From RUG14300 sp964561145 (lineage in GTDB: Bacteria; Bacillota; Clostridia; Christensenellales; CAG-1252), in NCBI GenBank assembly GCA_964561145.1, contig CAZLNZ010000009.1:1-64000 (forward strand): DNA of 64,000 bases. Reading direction: 5' to 3'. Shown here in pieces: positions 16,999 to 25,459 of the stretch. Below the pieces are notes generated by a model. That model was not told the origin of the DNA and did not search any database. It saw only the letters and a program-made list of their open reading frames with translations. The stretch's first letter is position 1; each line of letters opens with the position of its first letter. The position numbers and the translations under genes are program-made.

Positions 16999-17969
16999 GA
17001 TAATGCACCTCCGAAATCTTTTTCTTCCTTGTAAAATTTCATAAAATAATCCTCTAATGTTTCTTTTCTGTTACTAAACGAAGTTACTCCGTGTTTGGCT
17101 AAAAGGGCGATTAGAATATTTAAGTCTTTATCGTCGACCGATATATACAGATCGGTTTTATCATCGAGCAAAAATGCTAAAGACCCTATTATATTCGCCT
17201 TTGATATAAAAGCCTCTTTTGCTTGAATCGACTCGAAGCCTATCGTATAATACTTTCTCGACGCATGCTTCAAATCGTTAGCAATAAACTCCGATACAAT
17301 CCTTCCGTCCTTGATGATAGCAATTCTGTCACAAGTTGAATCGATTTCGGAAAAGATATGGCTGGATAGAAGAATGGTTTTTCCTCTTTTCTTTTCCTTA
17401 TGAATAAACTGTATAAAGTTTTCTTGCATAACAGGATCGAGTCCGCTCGTCGGTTCATCTAAAATTAATACCTCGGGATCTGACATGAATGCCGTTACTA
17501 TTGCAAGCTTACGCTTTACTCCTAAACTCATTCGTTTGGTTTCACCGGATAAAACATTATCTCTTAAATCGAACAACTCAAGCATCTCATTCAATCTTTC
17601 AGTGTTATGTATACCCTGCATACTCTGGATCATTCCAATAAACTCCCAACCTGTCAATCCTGCAGGTAATGCAATTTCACCGGGAATATACCCGACCCGA
17701 GAAAGTATTTTATCGTAATTCTCAAAAGTATCCATGCCGAATATCCTTGTACTTCCGTCATTTGGTTTTGAAAAGCCCATCAAGTGTCGTATGGTTGTAG
17801 ATTTTCCGGCACCGTTAGGTCCCAAAAAGCCGAATACTTCGCCTTTATTGACAAATATATTTACGTCAAATACACCCCTGCCAAAGCCATAGTCTTTGGT
17901 AAGGTGGCTAATCTCTATTATATGAAGGTTCTCATTGTCTAGGGTCATTGTTTCGTTCATTTTTTTCAC
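16995..17969 (-). CDS. ABC exporter ATP-binding protein
   Basis: 324 residues. Walker A GPNGAGKSTTI (about 52-62), signature MSLGVKRK, Walker B VLILDEPTSGLDP and SSHIFSEI with the switch His. A C-terminal extension of about 90 residues resembles that of the next gene. It is the first gene of the three-gene exporter operon, with AGGAGGTG close before the ATG. An operator-like sequence lies directly upstream of the ribosome binding site. Confidence 0.93.
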   Translation of the reverse strand: MKKMNETMTLDNENLHIIEISHLTKDYGFGRGVFDVNIFVNKGEVFGFLGPNGAGKSTTIRHLMGFSKPNDGSTRIFGMDTFENYDKILSRVGYIPGEIALPAGLTGWEFIGMIQSMQGIHNTERLNEMLELFDLRDNVLSGETKRMSLGVKRKLAIVTAFMSDPEVLILDEPTSGLDPVMQENFIQFIHKEKKRGKTILLSSHIFSEIDSTCDRIAIIKDGRIVSEFIANDLKHASRKYYTIGFESIQAKEAFISKANIIGSLAFLLDDKTDLYISVDDKDLNILIALLAKHGVTSFSNRKETLEDYFMKFYKEEKDFGGALS

Positions 17970-17975
17970 CTCCTG

Positions 17976-18013
17976 TGAACAGTGTTGACATTTGAACTAT
18001 GTTGTAGTATAAT
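17976..18013 (+). promoter_or_regulatory. Consensus sigma-A promoter toward tetR, overlapping the ABC promoter and an operator-like site
   Basis: Plus strand: TTGACA (17985-17990), 17-nt spacer, TATAAT (18008-18013), a perfect consensus reading toward the TetR gene. On the minus strand TATACT (18006-18011) with TTTCAT 17 nt upstream could serve the ABC operon, so the two -10 elements overlap. The sequence AACAGTGTTGACA (17978-17990) covers the -35. A near copy lies at 18065-18077. Confidence 0.65.
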
Positions 18014-18062
18014 TCATTTGCCCTTAAAATGAAAGTGCAATATTATTATCGCTGTTTAGATT

Positions 18063-18077
18063 TTAACAGTGTTAACA
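18063..18077. promoter_or_regulatory. Operator-like palindrome upstream of tetR
   Basis: TTAAC-AGT-GTTAA is a short palindrome that shares AACAGTGTT.ACA with the site at 17978-17990. Two like sites, one before each divergent gene, are what a TetR autoregulator and exporter repressor would need. The binding assignment is inferred. Confidence 0.45.
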
Positions 18078-18102
18078 AATCTGTATAATTTTTGGAGTGG
18101 AT

Positions 18103-18675
18103 ATGAAAGCGAGAGAACTTAATAATTCCTCAAGGAAAACAAAAAAACTTATAAAAAAAGTATTCGCAGAAATGTTATCCGAGAAAAAAAACCTATCTAA
18201 TATTTCAGTAAGCGAACTATGCAATCGCGCAGAGCTTAGCCGTGGTGCTTTCTATTCTCATTATGATGACATCTATGGGGTTGCGGAAGAATATGAAAAT
18301 GAATTAATCGACGCCTTTTTCGATAAAGCACGTCTTATTTCCGCACAAAGCATTATGCAATTCGTCGACTCGATTTTTGAATATATTCGACAAAACGATG
18401 AGAATTACAGACTGCTGTGCAAGTCTAACGAAAGTATTTTCGCCGCAAAGAAATTAACTTCCATCGCATCCGAAAAACTAATTGAGCTTTGCAACAATGA
18501 CGATAATTTAAAAAACAGAAACTATATTGAAATGGAGATCCGAATTTTCATGGAAGGATTGTTCTGCGAATATATGAAGTATTGTCGAGAATACTCTACT
18601 ACAACTCTCGATGACTTATATGCTTACACAAGGTTCTGGGTTTCAAATTTTATTTCTTTGCGCTCAAACCGGTAG
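18103..18675 (+). CDS. TetR/AcrR family transcriptional regulator
   Basis: 190 residues from the ATG at 18103 (GGAG 5 nt upstream). A GTG at 18097 in the same frame adds two residues and is the alternative. The N-terminal helix-turn-helix is clear: LIKKVFAEMLSEK, then ISVSELCNRAELSRGAFYSHYDDIYGV (about residues 31-57). The C-terminal half is a variable ligand-binding domain, here with the C-terminal helices typical of the DhaS/TetR_C group. It is divergent from the ABC exporter and most likely represses it until an exported compound binds. Confidence 0.88.
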   Translation: MKARELNNSSRKTKKLIKKVFAEMLSEKKNLSNISVSELCNRAELSRGAFYSHYDDIYGVAEEYENELIDAFFDKARLISAQSIMQFVDSIFEYIRQNDENYRLLCKSNESIFAAKKLTSIASEKLIELCNNDDNLKNRNYIEMEIRIFMEGLFCEYMKYCREYSTTTLDDLYAYTRFWVSNFISLRSNR

Positions 18676-18753
18676 GATTAAACATTAATACCGAAAATCT
18701 CGAGCACCCATAACCAACAAGTTTTTCCCTAGATATAATCTATATATGTTCAA

Positions 18754-18836
18754 AAAAGCACACCTTTATATTTGAAGTGAACCCCAAAATTATGACAAAC
18801 CTTTTGGAGGTGCATTTCTGTTATAGGTGTGCTTTT
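18754..18836. repeat. Large inverted repeat with an IS150-like end sequence in its loop
   Basis: AAAAGCACACCT (18754-18765) and AGGTGTGCTTTT (18825-18836) are perfect 12-bp arms with a 59-nt loop between convergent tetR and spoIIIAH. It can act as a terminator for both. The loop contains TGAAGTGAACCCCAAAAT (from 18773) followed by TATGACA, which resembles the terminal repeats of IS3/IS150-type elements, and a nested CCAAAA/TTTTGG pair. No transposase remains. Confidence 0.5.
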
Positions 18837-18860
18837 AATTAAAATATCGGAATTGGCTTT

Positions 18861-19352
18861 TTAGCTATAATAAGGTACAACAATAACATCTGTGGCATTA
18901 TAACCGGTTTCTTCAGTTACAATGCCAAGTATTTGAGCCACGTCTATACTATCCAATTCGGAATCCTTAACAACCACATTAACATTACCGGTAGACATTG
19001 TTACACATGCATCTTCAAAGCCTCTTGCTTTTATAAGATTTTCGAGTACGAGTTCTTCATCGGCATAGCTTATCAACTCAAGCTTCAGTTTCTCCGCATC
19101 AACCTTTGCAGACTCTGTCGATTGCTCGTTATTTATTATGGAATCCAAATAACCGTATGTTTGAGCACGTTGACTATCTCTATCGGTTTTCATAGCACTA
19201 AATACGGTTACAGAGGAGGAATTTGAGTTTCCACCATTCGCTGTTGACGATTGTTTTTGATTGTTCTCCGCAAGCAATATATTAAGATATGCCGCAACTA
19301 CAAGCATGACAACCATTACACATATTATTACTACCTTCTTTTTGTTTGACAT
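18861..19352 (-). CDS. spoIIIAH: Stage III sporulation protein AH
   Basis: 163 residues. Mother-cell protein whose extracytoplasmic domain binds forespore SpoIIQ to build the channel between the two cells. One N-terminal membrane helix (about 6-28), a Ser/Asn-rich linker, then the YscJ/FliF-like ring domain ending in AQILGIVTEETGYNATDVIVVPYY. The RDSQRAQTYGYLDSIINNE segment is typical. AGGAGG precedes the ATG. It is the last gene of the operon and is set off from spoIIIAG by a 92-nt gap containing a hairpin. Confidence 0.92.
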   Translation of the reverse strand: MSNKKKVVIICVMVVMLVVAAYLNILLAENNQKQSSTANGGNSNSSSVTVFSAMKTDRDSQRAQTYGYLDSIINNEQSTESAKVDAEKLKLELISYADEELVLENLIKARGFEDACVTMSTGNVNVVVKDSELDSIDVAQILGIVTEETGYNATDVIVVPYYS

Positions 19353-19421
19353 TGTTTACCTCCTGAATTTCTTTTCTTATTTACTTGACCGTTTTAATCA
19401 GCCCAATATATATCTATTAAC

Positions 19422-19445
19422 AACGGGCATCTTTTATGCCCCGTT
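19422..19445 (-). promoter_or_regulatory. Hairpin between spoIIIAG and spoIIIAH
   Basis: ACGGGCAT (19423-19430) faces ATGCCCCGT right at the spoIIIAG stop, a stem with one bulge and no T tract. It may stabilise the upstream mRNA or tune expression of spoIIIAH; it does not look like a full terminator. Confidence 0.4.
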
Positions 19446-19993
19446 TATTCCATATCGAACACGCGAATTTTGTCCAATTCTATACCAAGTGCCGTTTTCA
19501 CGGCATTCATCAACTTCACAACCACAGTCGGATCGTCACCGCCTTCGGCTACGATTATTACCCCTACTATATCAGGCTCTAAATTTTTTAGTATTACAGG
19601 AGAATCCTTAGACATCACGGGTTCACTCTTCGTATCGGTTTTTTCGGTTATCTTATCTCCGTCCTTCGTCGTTACAGTCGATGAATCATAGCTTATTGCG
19701 GGAACAGATTCCCCTTCACCGTCATAAGTTATTAACACTTTAAGTTTACCTGCCCCCTTAATTTGAGAGAGGACTGCTTCGAGTTCGGAAACCGTTTCAC
19801 TTCTTGACGAAGTACCGCTCTCGTCTTTATCTACGACAGTCTTTGATGAGCCCGAAGCACCCGTGATAAAATATATTAACAATGCAATTACGGCAATTAC
19901 AACGGCAATAATCACTTGTATATTCTTAACCGACCTCAACTTTTCTATTAATTTACTATTCTTTATTCTTTCAAAAGGATTGAAATCACTCAT
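19445..19993 (-). CDS. spoIIIAG: Stage III sporulation protein AG
   Basis: 182 residues. Forms a large ring in the mother-cell membrane as part of the SpoIIIA-SpoIIQ channel. A single membrane helix (about 27-45), a Ser/Thr-rich region, then the ring-forming domain with ELEAVLSQIKGAGKLKVLITYD and GVIIVAEGGDDPTVVVKLMNAVKTAL, both diagnostic of the family. The start overlaps spoIIIAF by 8 nt. Confidence 0.95.
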   Translation of the reverse strand: MSDFNPFERIKNSKLIEKLRSVKNIQVIIAVVIAVIALLIYFITGASGSSKTVVDKDESGTSSRSETVSELEAVLSQIKGAGKLKVLITYDGEGESVPAISYDSSTVTTKDGDKITEKTDTKSEPVMSKDSPVILKNLEPDIVGVIIVAEGGDDPTVVVKLMNAVKTALGIELDKIRVFDME

Positions 19994-20417
19994 ATATTAA
20001 ACTAATACGTTCCTCCTCTATTCCGATATTACTAAAAAGAAAAGTTTTAATTGTCGAATTCTCGCTTTTTAAAGTAATAACGAGTCTTTCAATTGTTGTA
20101 TCGCCTTCGATCTTAACCCTTTCAACCTCATATCCGTTTTCCTGCAACAAATCATAGATATACCGTTCTTTGTTTTCTGTTCTCCTTTCCCACACGATAT
20201 CTGCATATTCATCATCGATATCGTAGCTAATACTTGAATCGAAAAGGGTCAACTCATACTCATTAGTTTTAAGCTTAGCAAAAGGAGTAATTATTACCAA
20301 CACTAGCAAAAGAGAAAAAATGCCTTTTATAAACTTGTTTATCTGCCCGGATGGCAGAAGCACGTCTGTCAAAATCGACATCAAAACCACACCAATAATC
20401 GGAAATATTATTTTCAT
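19986..20417 (-). CDS. spoIIIAF: Stage III sporulation protein AF
   Basis: 143 residues. Two N-terminal membrane helices (about 5-22 and 33-48) separated by LLPSGQINKFIKGIFSLL, a family hallmark, then a small ring-building-like soluble domain (about 80-143). It is part of the SpoIIIA channel complex. The start overlaps the spoIIIAE stop by 4 nt. Confidence 0.92.
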   Translation of the reverse strand: MKIIFPIIGVVLMSILTDVLLPSGQINKFIKGIFSLLLVLVIITPFAKLKTNEYELTLFDSSISYDIDDEYADIVWERRTENKERYIYDLLQENGYEVERVKIEGDTTIERLVITLKSENSTIKTFLFSNIGIEEERISLIYE

Positions 20418-21589
20418 ATCGATGAAACGGTAAGAATTACCATACCTAACACAATTATAAAAATGAAACCGATGCCCAATACGGCTCCTACTAACTGTCG
20501 AACACTTTCGGCAAGTCCACCGAGCATCGAAGATAGTCGTTTGTCACAAATCGGTTCTATTATCCCGGCAGTAAGTTTTAAGCCCAAGGTAAGCCCCGCC
20601 AGTTCGATTACAGGAGTTAAGACTATTGAGGATACAACGATTATTCCTGTTATTCCCAGTCCGTTTTTGATTAAGACTAAACCTGCGTTTACCAAGTCGA
20701 AACCCGATGATAGATAACCGCCAAGAATCGGAACATAGCTTGAAAGCAAAAATCTTGCTGTCTTGATTCGCAATCCGTCGGATAATCCTGCAGAGATTCC
20801 GACTATTCCAAGATAAAAGGAAAAACCGCCGAAGGCAAGAACCAACAACGTTCTTGCAATATATCTAATAGCAGACTGCAGCCTCTCAAGCTTCAAGTTA
20901 GAGGAAAGATTACCGACGACACAAAAAATAACAGAAATAACAAAGAGCGGAATGACCCCTTTTGTTATTATGTTAGACACAAGGTTGGACACAACTGCAA
21001 GGGACGGACTTAATAATCCCACTCCGGAGACTGAACCTAAGGCGGTCATCAATGTCAACAAAGGCGGCAAAAGGGCATTCATTACACCGTTTAGAGTGTT
21101 CACCGTATCCTTGACTGAGTTAATCGCTTTTACTAGCAATGTTACTGCAATGGTAATAATTGCCGAGAAACACACAAAATAAACTATTTCAACTGTCTGC
21201 TTCTTTATAAAATTCGAAGTTAATCCGAAGATCAAGCTGAACAAAACAGCTATAAGAATAATACCGGACAACAATGGAACTATACTCTTTAGCCCCGCTG
21301 TTAAGGAATGAAAAAGCCCCTCAATCACTTCTTTTGGAGACAGATCAAGTTCCCCTTTCATCAGTTTTAGAATAAACTCCTTTGGCGAATCCTCCATTAA
21401 ACCGTTTTCCAAGGAGTTGGCATAGTTTTCAAAATCCGATATATCCAAATCCTTAAGACTTTCCTCAACACTTTCCTCAAGCTCTTCAAAAAGTTCCTCC
21501 TCGCTTTTTTCTGCATAGGTATAATCCCCGAACATATATATGCCAAGGATCAATACTAGAAATATTAAGACTAAGTGTTTAACTTTCAT
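20414..21589 (-). CDS. spoIIIAE: Stage III sporulation protein AE
   Basis: 391 residues. The large polytopic membrane subunit of the SpoIIIA complex: signal-like N-terminus, an acidic stretch (about 28-75), then about seven or eight membrane helices. VNTLNGVMNALLPPLLTLMTALGS and the C-terminal IEPICDKRLSSMLGGLAESVRQLVG are typical. Overlaps of 4 nt on each side indicate translational coupling. Confidence 0.95.
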   Translation of the reverse strand: MKVKHLVLIFLVLILGIYMFGDYTYAEKSEEELFEELEESVEESLKDLDISDFENYANSLENGLMEDSPKEFILKLMKGELDLSPKEVIEGLFHSLTAGLKSIVPLLSGIILIAVLFSLIFGLTSNFIKKQTVEIVYFVCFSAIITIAVTLLVKAINSVKDTVNTLNGVMNALLPPLLTLMTALGSVSGVGLLSPSLAVVSNLVSNIITKGVIPLFVISVIFCVVGNLSSNLKLERLQSAIRYIARTLLVLAFGGFSFYLGIVGISAGLSDGLRIKTARFLLSSYVPILGGYLSSGFDLVNAGLVLIKNGLGITGIIVVSSIVLTPVIELAGLTLGLKLTAGIIEPICDKRLSSMLGGLAESVRQLVGAVLGIGFIFIIVLGMVILTVSSI

Positions 21590-21969
21590 ACTAAAGAGGA
21601 AATAACGTTGACAAGCTCCTTTATTATAGGGACCGACATTAGAAAAATTGATATTTTTCCCGAAAGCTGTACTTTTTCGGATAAAGAAGCTTGACCATGA
21701 TCATTGCATATTGCTGAGGTATATTCAGTCAAATATCCGATACCTATTATTTTTAGAACACCGGAAAACAGCTCTTCATCTACACCTGTTTTATAAATAA
21801 GTTCATCGAAAACTTCAATAACACTTGTCATCGAAGAAAGTACACCAAGCAATATTAATATTCCTGCACTTACCCCGACTAAGAGGGATATTTCAGGGCG
21901 GTCACGTTTCAATAGGAGAGAGATTATAACCGCTGCTATTGCAATACCTACAACCTTAAAAATTTCCAT
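21586..21969 (-). CDS. spoIIIAD: Stage III sporulation protein AD
   Basis: 127 residues, four hydrophobic helices. A SpoIIIA complex membrane subunit related to SpoIIIAC. The segment YKTGVDEELFSGVLKIIGIGYLTEYTSAICND (written here only to position: about residues 60-90) is strongly conserved in the family. It lies 2 nt after spoIIIAC. Confidence 0.94.
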   Translation of the reverse strand: MEIFKVVGIAIAAVIISLLLKRDRPEISLLVGVSAGILILLGVLSSMTSVIEVFDELIYKTGVDEELFSGVLKIIGIGYLTEYTSAICNDHGQASLSEKVQLSGKISIFLMSVPIIKELVNVISSLV

Positions 21970-21971
21970 AA

Positions 21972-22169
21972 TTAATATAGTTGAAAAATCGAACGAATGT
22001 TATCAAACAATCCTGCAATCATATCAAGTACAAGGGTAAGAGATAAAACGAGAGCACCCAATGTTACAATTGTTGCTATCTCATCCTTGTCACTCTTTTT
22101 CAAAACAATGTTAGCCATCGATGCCAAGATTCCTATTCCGAAAAGTTTAAAAATAATCCCTATATCCAT
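21972..22169 (-). CDS. spoIIIAC: Stage III sporulation protein AC
   Basis: 65 residues, two membrane helices, the normal size for this small SpoIIIA subunit. FKLFGIGILASMANIVLKKSDKDEIATIVTLGALVLSL spans the conserved core (about residues 7-45). It is closely packed between spoIIIAB and spoIIIAD. Confidence 0.94.
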   Translation of the reverse strand: MDIGIIFKLFGIGILASMANIVLKKSDKDEIATIVTLGALVLSLTLVLDMIAGLFDNIRSIFQLY

Positions 22170-22170
22170 A

Positions 22171-22608
22171 TCAAATCACCAATGCTATTGCAAAGCCTAG
22201 TATTATACTAAGTTTAAAGTATAAATCGCCCTTTTTCTTTATCTCTTCATTAGACTTTTCCTTGAGCAACAAGGCATTCTCCCTTGTTCTAGAAAGAAGC
22301 GTTAATGTATTCTCACAATCACTACGCCCGATACTATGTACTACAGAATCAATTTCCGCTTTTTCTTTCTTTGATATAATATCTATACGGTCTCCCGATA
22401 AATACATTCTGAAATCCTTATTGCAATGAAAACTCTTTTTTATTTCGTCAATAGGAGTAAGTGCCGACGAAATCCTCTCGTAACAATAACCAATAAATCT
22501 TTCGTAATCGGAGTAGAATTCACTCCTTCTCTTATATATTTTTTTCAAATATACACCTATGTATATTGAACAAATGATAACAATAAAGCTTACTATCCAT
22601 TTAAGCAT
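22171..22608 (-). CDS. spoIIIAB: Stage III sporulation protein AB
   Basis: 145 residues. An N-terminal membrane helix, a cytoplasmic helical domain and a C-terminal membrane helix; related in fold to type II secretion GspF-like proteins. It is shorter than the usual 170 residues. Its start overlaps spoIIIAA by 8 nt. Sequence conservation is modest, and the assignment leans partly on its fixed place between AA and AC. Confidence 0.88.
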   Translation of the reverse strand: MLKWIVSFIVIICSIYIGVYLKKIYKRRSEFYSDYERFIGYCYERISSALTPIDEIKKSFHCNKDFRMYLSGDRIDIISKKEKAEIDSVVHSIGRSDCENTLTLLSRTRENALLLKEKSNEEIKKKGDLYFKLSIILGFAIALVI

Positions 22609-23380
22609 ATATAATATCCTTCACCGTTCCCGCCTTTGGAGTTTTGCTCAAAAGAACGTATATATTAAAAATCTTAAGCTCATCTGGAAGCTTGTTGAAA
22701 TCGTCAGAATGAATCGAGGCAATTACCTTTATGCCACAACGCATTAAGTCATTTATAGTTGCATATTCTTCCTTGCCGAAAAGCTCATCGGTTACTACAG
22801 TTTCAGGGGACATTGCTCTAACTATACCACTGTAAGCTTTTTCCTTAAGGCTCCCCTTAATTACCTCGCAATATCCTAAATCAAAGCCACATCCTCCCGA
22901 TAGTTCACCTCTTTCATCTATGACCACTACTGTTTTTTTATATGATACCCTTCTTGCAATATCGCGTAAAAATGTCGTTTTGCCGGCGAAGGGCTCTGCC
23001 ATTACCAAAATACTTTTGTTTAACTCAAATTGAGAAAGGACCTCGGAACATCCCTTTACCTCATGAGGAATACGGATTACCAACGAATTTATATTATTAA
23101 CTTGAGGTACGCCATTTTTAACAATATACTCTCCGCCAACGCCAATCCTTATGCCACCTTTATAGTCTAGATATCCCATCGACAGTTTTTCACCGACGGA
23201 ATAGACAGAGCCTCTTGTTACAGTGTTCAATATATTATCGATTAACAGTCTGTCTGCTACCCTTTCCCCAATTAATCTACTCTCTCTAGTGAGAAAAATA
23301 ATCTCCTTTCCGAGATTAAGTCGTATTTCACAAACATCTGTCAATTCTTTAGCTGAAAAATAGTCAAAAAGAAAGCTCAT
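22601..23380 (-). CDS. spoIIIAA: Stage III sporulation protein AA (secretion-type ATPase)
   Basis: 259 residues, shorter than the usual 300 or so. A cytoplasmic AAA/secretion ATPase that powers or gates the SpoIIIA channel. Walker A reads AEPFAGKTT (about 128-136), so the first glycine of GxxxxGKT is Ala; the GKT core is kept. Walker B TVVVIDERGELSGG and the segment around RCGIKVIASIHSD are typical. First gene of the operon. I could not identify a convincing sigma-E promoter in the 65 nt upstream. Confidence 0.92.
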   Translation of the reverse strand: MSFLFDYFSAKELTDVCEIRLNLGKEIIFLTRESRLIGERVADRLLIDNILNTVTRGSVYSVGEKLSMGYLDYKGGIRIGVGGEYIVKNGVPQVNNINSLVIRIPHEVKGCSEVLSQFELNKSILVMAEPFAGKTTFLRDIARRVSYKKTVVVIDERGELSGGCGFDLGYCEVIKGSLKEKAYSGIVRAMSPETVVTDELFGKEEYATINDLMRCGIKVIASIHSDDFNKLPDELKIFNIYVLLSKTPKAGTVKDIIYA

Positions 23381-23445
23381 ACCCTATCCTATGATGGTAG
23401 CATGAGCTTAATAACCTGGTGTCAAAAAAGACAAATTATTCTACA

Positions 23446-24387
23446 TTAATCGTGAGACTTTGCCTTTTTACTCTTTCTCAAGGGTGCAACTCTCTTTCTT
23501 TTTCCTGCAAATATATTGAGCAATATATACGCAGTTAATAAGAGTATAACAGAAACCACTAATATAACATACATTACTCCGACAGATACCGAATGCCCGA
23601 AAAAGGAAAGACTGCAGTCAAGAGATTCTTTTATCTCCCCTATAACCTCAGAGGGTACACCTAAATTCTGCATCTCAGCCAAGGTTCCTTGCATTGCATG
23701 ATTTCTAACCAAAGAGGTCCCATAGGTTCCAGGAAGAAGCGATAAAACCTTTTGCAATCCTGATCCGAAAGAAGAAATTGGCATATAAGCACCGCAAATA
23801 AAGCCATACGCTGCACTGACTATTGTTCCAACCGCTGAAATCTGTCCTTGTGAAGTAAGGAAAAAGTTAATGACAGAGGAAAGGGCATTTCCAAAAAGTG
23901 CCAAAAGAGTCACGTCCAAAAGGACTAGGAATACATCACCTACGGACATATACCAACCGACTGCGGCAACATATATTAAGCAACAGCCCATTGCAACATA
24001 GCAAACCATCAATGTGCTTAAAAGATTGGCTATGTAGTACGCAACCGATAATATAGCAGGCTTTACGGGAGATATTGTCAAATCTTTTATTGCTCCCGTA
24101 ACCTTATCTTGAACCATAAGAAAGTTGGAACAAAAAGCAACCGTTACACAGGAAACTGCCAAAATAGACGAAATCAATTCACCACCGACCAAGCCGTTAA
24201 TAATCTTTTCAGGCAATGTAAAACCATCGGGTAGGGAGGAAAGGAAATTATCTCTATAGACGTTTCCTAAGAAAGTGGCATATAAAACAAGTAGTATTGC
24301 AGGAGTAATTAAAGAGGCAAAGAACATTCCCTTGTCCTTAAAAAACAATTTAACGTTTCTCTTTATCAATATAAACAAGGTTTTCAT
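23446..24387 (-). CDS. ABC-2 type exporter permease (daunorubicin/DrrB type)
   Basis: 313 residues with six membrane helices. The first helix is preceded by FFKDKGMFFASLITP, and LTISPVKPAILSVAYYIANL is the conserved region of drug-type ABC-2 permeases, followed by YGFICGAYMP. Its C-terminus is strongly basic. Overlaps the upstream ATPase by 4 nt. Probably exports a small hydrophobic compound. Confidence 0.88.
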   Translation of the reverse strand: MKTLFILIKRNVKLFFKDKGMFFASLITPAILLVLYATFLGNVYRDNFLSSLPDGFTLPEKIINGLVGGELISSILAVSCVTVAFCSNFLMVQDKVTGAIKDLTISPVKPAILSVAYYIANLLSTLMVCYVAMGCCLIYVAAVGWYMSVGDVFLVLLDVTLLALFGNALSSVINFFLTSQGQISAVGTIVSAAYGFICGAYMPISSFGSGLQKVLSLLPGTYGTSLVRNHAMQGTLAEMQNLGVPSEVIGEIKESLDCSLSFFGHSVSVGVMYVILVVSVILLLTAYILLNIFAGKRKRVAPLRKSKKAKSHD

Positions 24388-25298
24388 TTCTCATTTCCTC
24401 CGAGTATTTTACCAGTAACTGCAAGGAATACATCATCCATTTTACCCTTTGTAATTTCATAATCGATGAATATGTCGGGATATTTTACGATAAGAGCCGT
24501 TGCCGCTTTTGTATCGGGAACCGATAGGCGATAAGTATCATCGTTCATACGCTCGAAATCGATATTAAGTTTTTTAACACTTTCCTCATCTGCTCCGTAA
24601 AGTGTAATAAAATCACCGGTATATGTGTTTTTCAATTCGATCGGGGTTCCTTCTGCCGCAATAACACCGCTATCAAGGATGATAACATAATCCGACTCTG
24701 CCGCTTCTTCCATATAGTGAGTGGTAAGAAAAACTGTCATGTTTTCCGATTTACGTAACTCATAAATTGCACTCCACAATGTTTTACGTGTTTGTGGGTC
24801 CAATCCGGTCGTAGGTTCATCTAAAATGAGAATTTTCGGCTTATGGAAGATCGCTCTAGCAACATCGATGCGTCTGCGTTGTCCACCGGACAGCTTACCG
24901 ACGGTGCGTTTTATTAAGTCTTTAAAATCCAAAAGCTCCGCTAATTCTCTTAAACGATTACGGAATGCCTCCCCCGTAATACCATAGAGAGCGGCTCTGC
25001 TCTCAAGATTGTCATAAACACTTAAAGCGGAATCAAGCACCGAATTTTGGAAAACAACACCAAGCTCGCTCTTAATAATATCCTTCTCTTGATCCAAATC
25101 ATGTCCGTCTATTACGACCTTTCCGCTATCTGCGGCAAGCTGACCGCACATAATATTTATGCTAGTAGATTTACCGGCACCGTTTACTCCGAGAAATGCA
25201 AAAAACTCACCTCTTTTTACGTGAAAGCTTAAGTCTCTGACTGCATGAACTTCACCGAAGCTTTTGTTCAAATTGCTAATTTGAATAATACTATCCAT
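24384..25298 (-). CDS. ABC exporter ATP-binding protein (drug type)
   Basis: 304 residues. Walker A GVNGAGKSTSI (about 37-47), signature KLSGGQRRRIDVARA, Walker B ILILDEPTTGLDP, and the switch His in LTTHYMEEA. A C-terminal domain of about 80 residues follows, as in DrrA-type ATPases. GAGGGTG precedes the ATG. It is preceded by a strong promoter with an operator-like palindrome. Confidence 0.93.
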   Translation of the reverse strand: MDSIIQISNLNKSFGEVHAVRDLSFHVKRGEFFAFLGVNGAGKSTSINIMCGQLAADSGKVVIDGHDLDQEKDIIKSELGVVFQNSVLDSALSVYDNLESRAALYGITGEAFRNRLRELAELLDFKDLIKRTVGKLSGGQRRRIDVARAIFHKPKILILDEPTTGLDPQTRKTLWSAIYELRKSENMTVFLTTHYMEEAAESDYVIILDSGVIAAEGTPIELKNTYTGDFITLYGADEESVKKLNIDFERMNDDTYRLSVPDTKAATALIVKYPDIFIDYEITKGKMDDVFLAVTGKILGGNEK

Positions 25299-25360
25299 AC
25301 CAACACCCTCTATTACAAATGCTAGAACCGCTTAAACTTCAAGCGATTTCAAGACTTCTT

Positions 25361-25390
25361 ATTATACAATTTAATAGCACGCTGTGTCAA
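25361..25390 (-). promoter_or_regulatory. Sigma-A-type promoter of the drug-type ABC exporter
   Basis: Minus strand: TTGACA (25385-25390), 18-nt spacer, TATAAT (25361-25366). The leader of about 55 nt carries a short CGCTT/AAGCG hairpin. Confidence 0.75.
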
Positions 25391-25401
25391 TACCATACCT
25401 C

Positions 25402-25419
25402 GATTCACAAAAGTGAATC
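25402..25419. promoter_or_regulatory. Palindromic operator candidate upstream of the ABC exporter
   Basis: GATTCAC-AAAA-GTGAATC, a perfect 7-4-7 palindrome starting 11 bp upstream of the -35 box. An outer pair CGCTGTG (25380-25386) and CACAGCG (25421-25427) flanks it. Position upstream of the -35 would suit an activator, or a repressor with a second contact. No regulator gene is adjacent. Confidence 0.5.
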
Positions 25420-25459
25420 TCACAGCGGAAGATCCACCATCCTTCTCATTTTAATAATG

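Noticed and set aside
23381..23445. Sigma-E promoter for the spoIIIA operon
   Set aside because: A CATAGGAT sequence lies too close to the ATG, and no matching -35 is seen.
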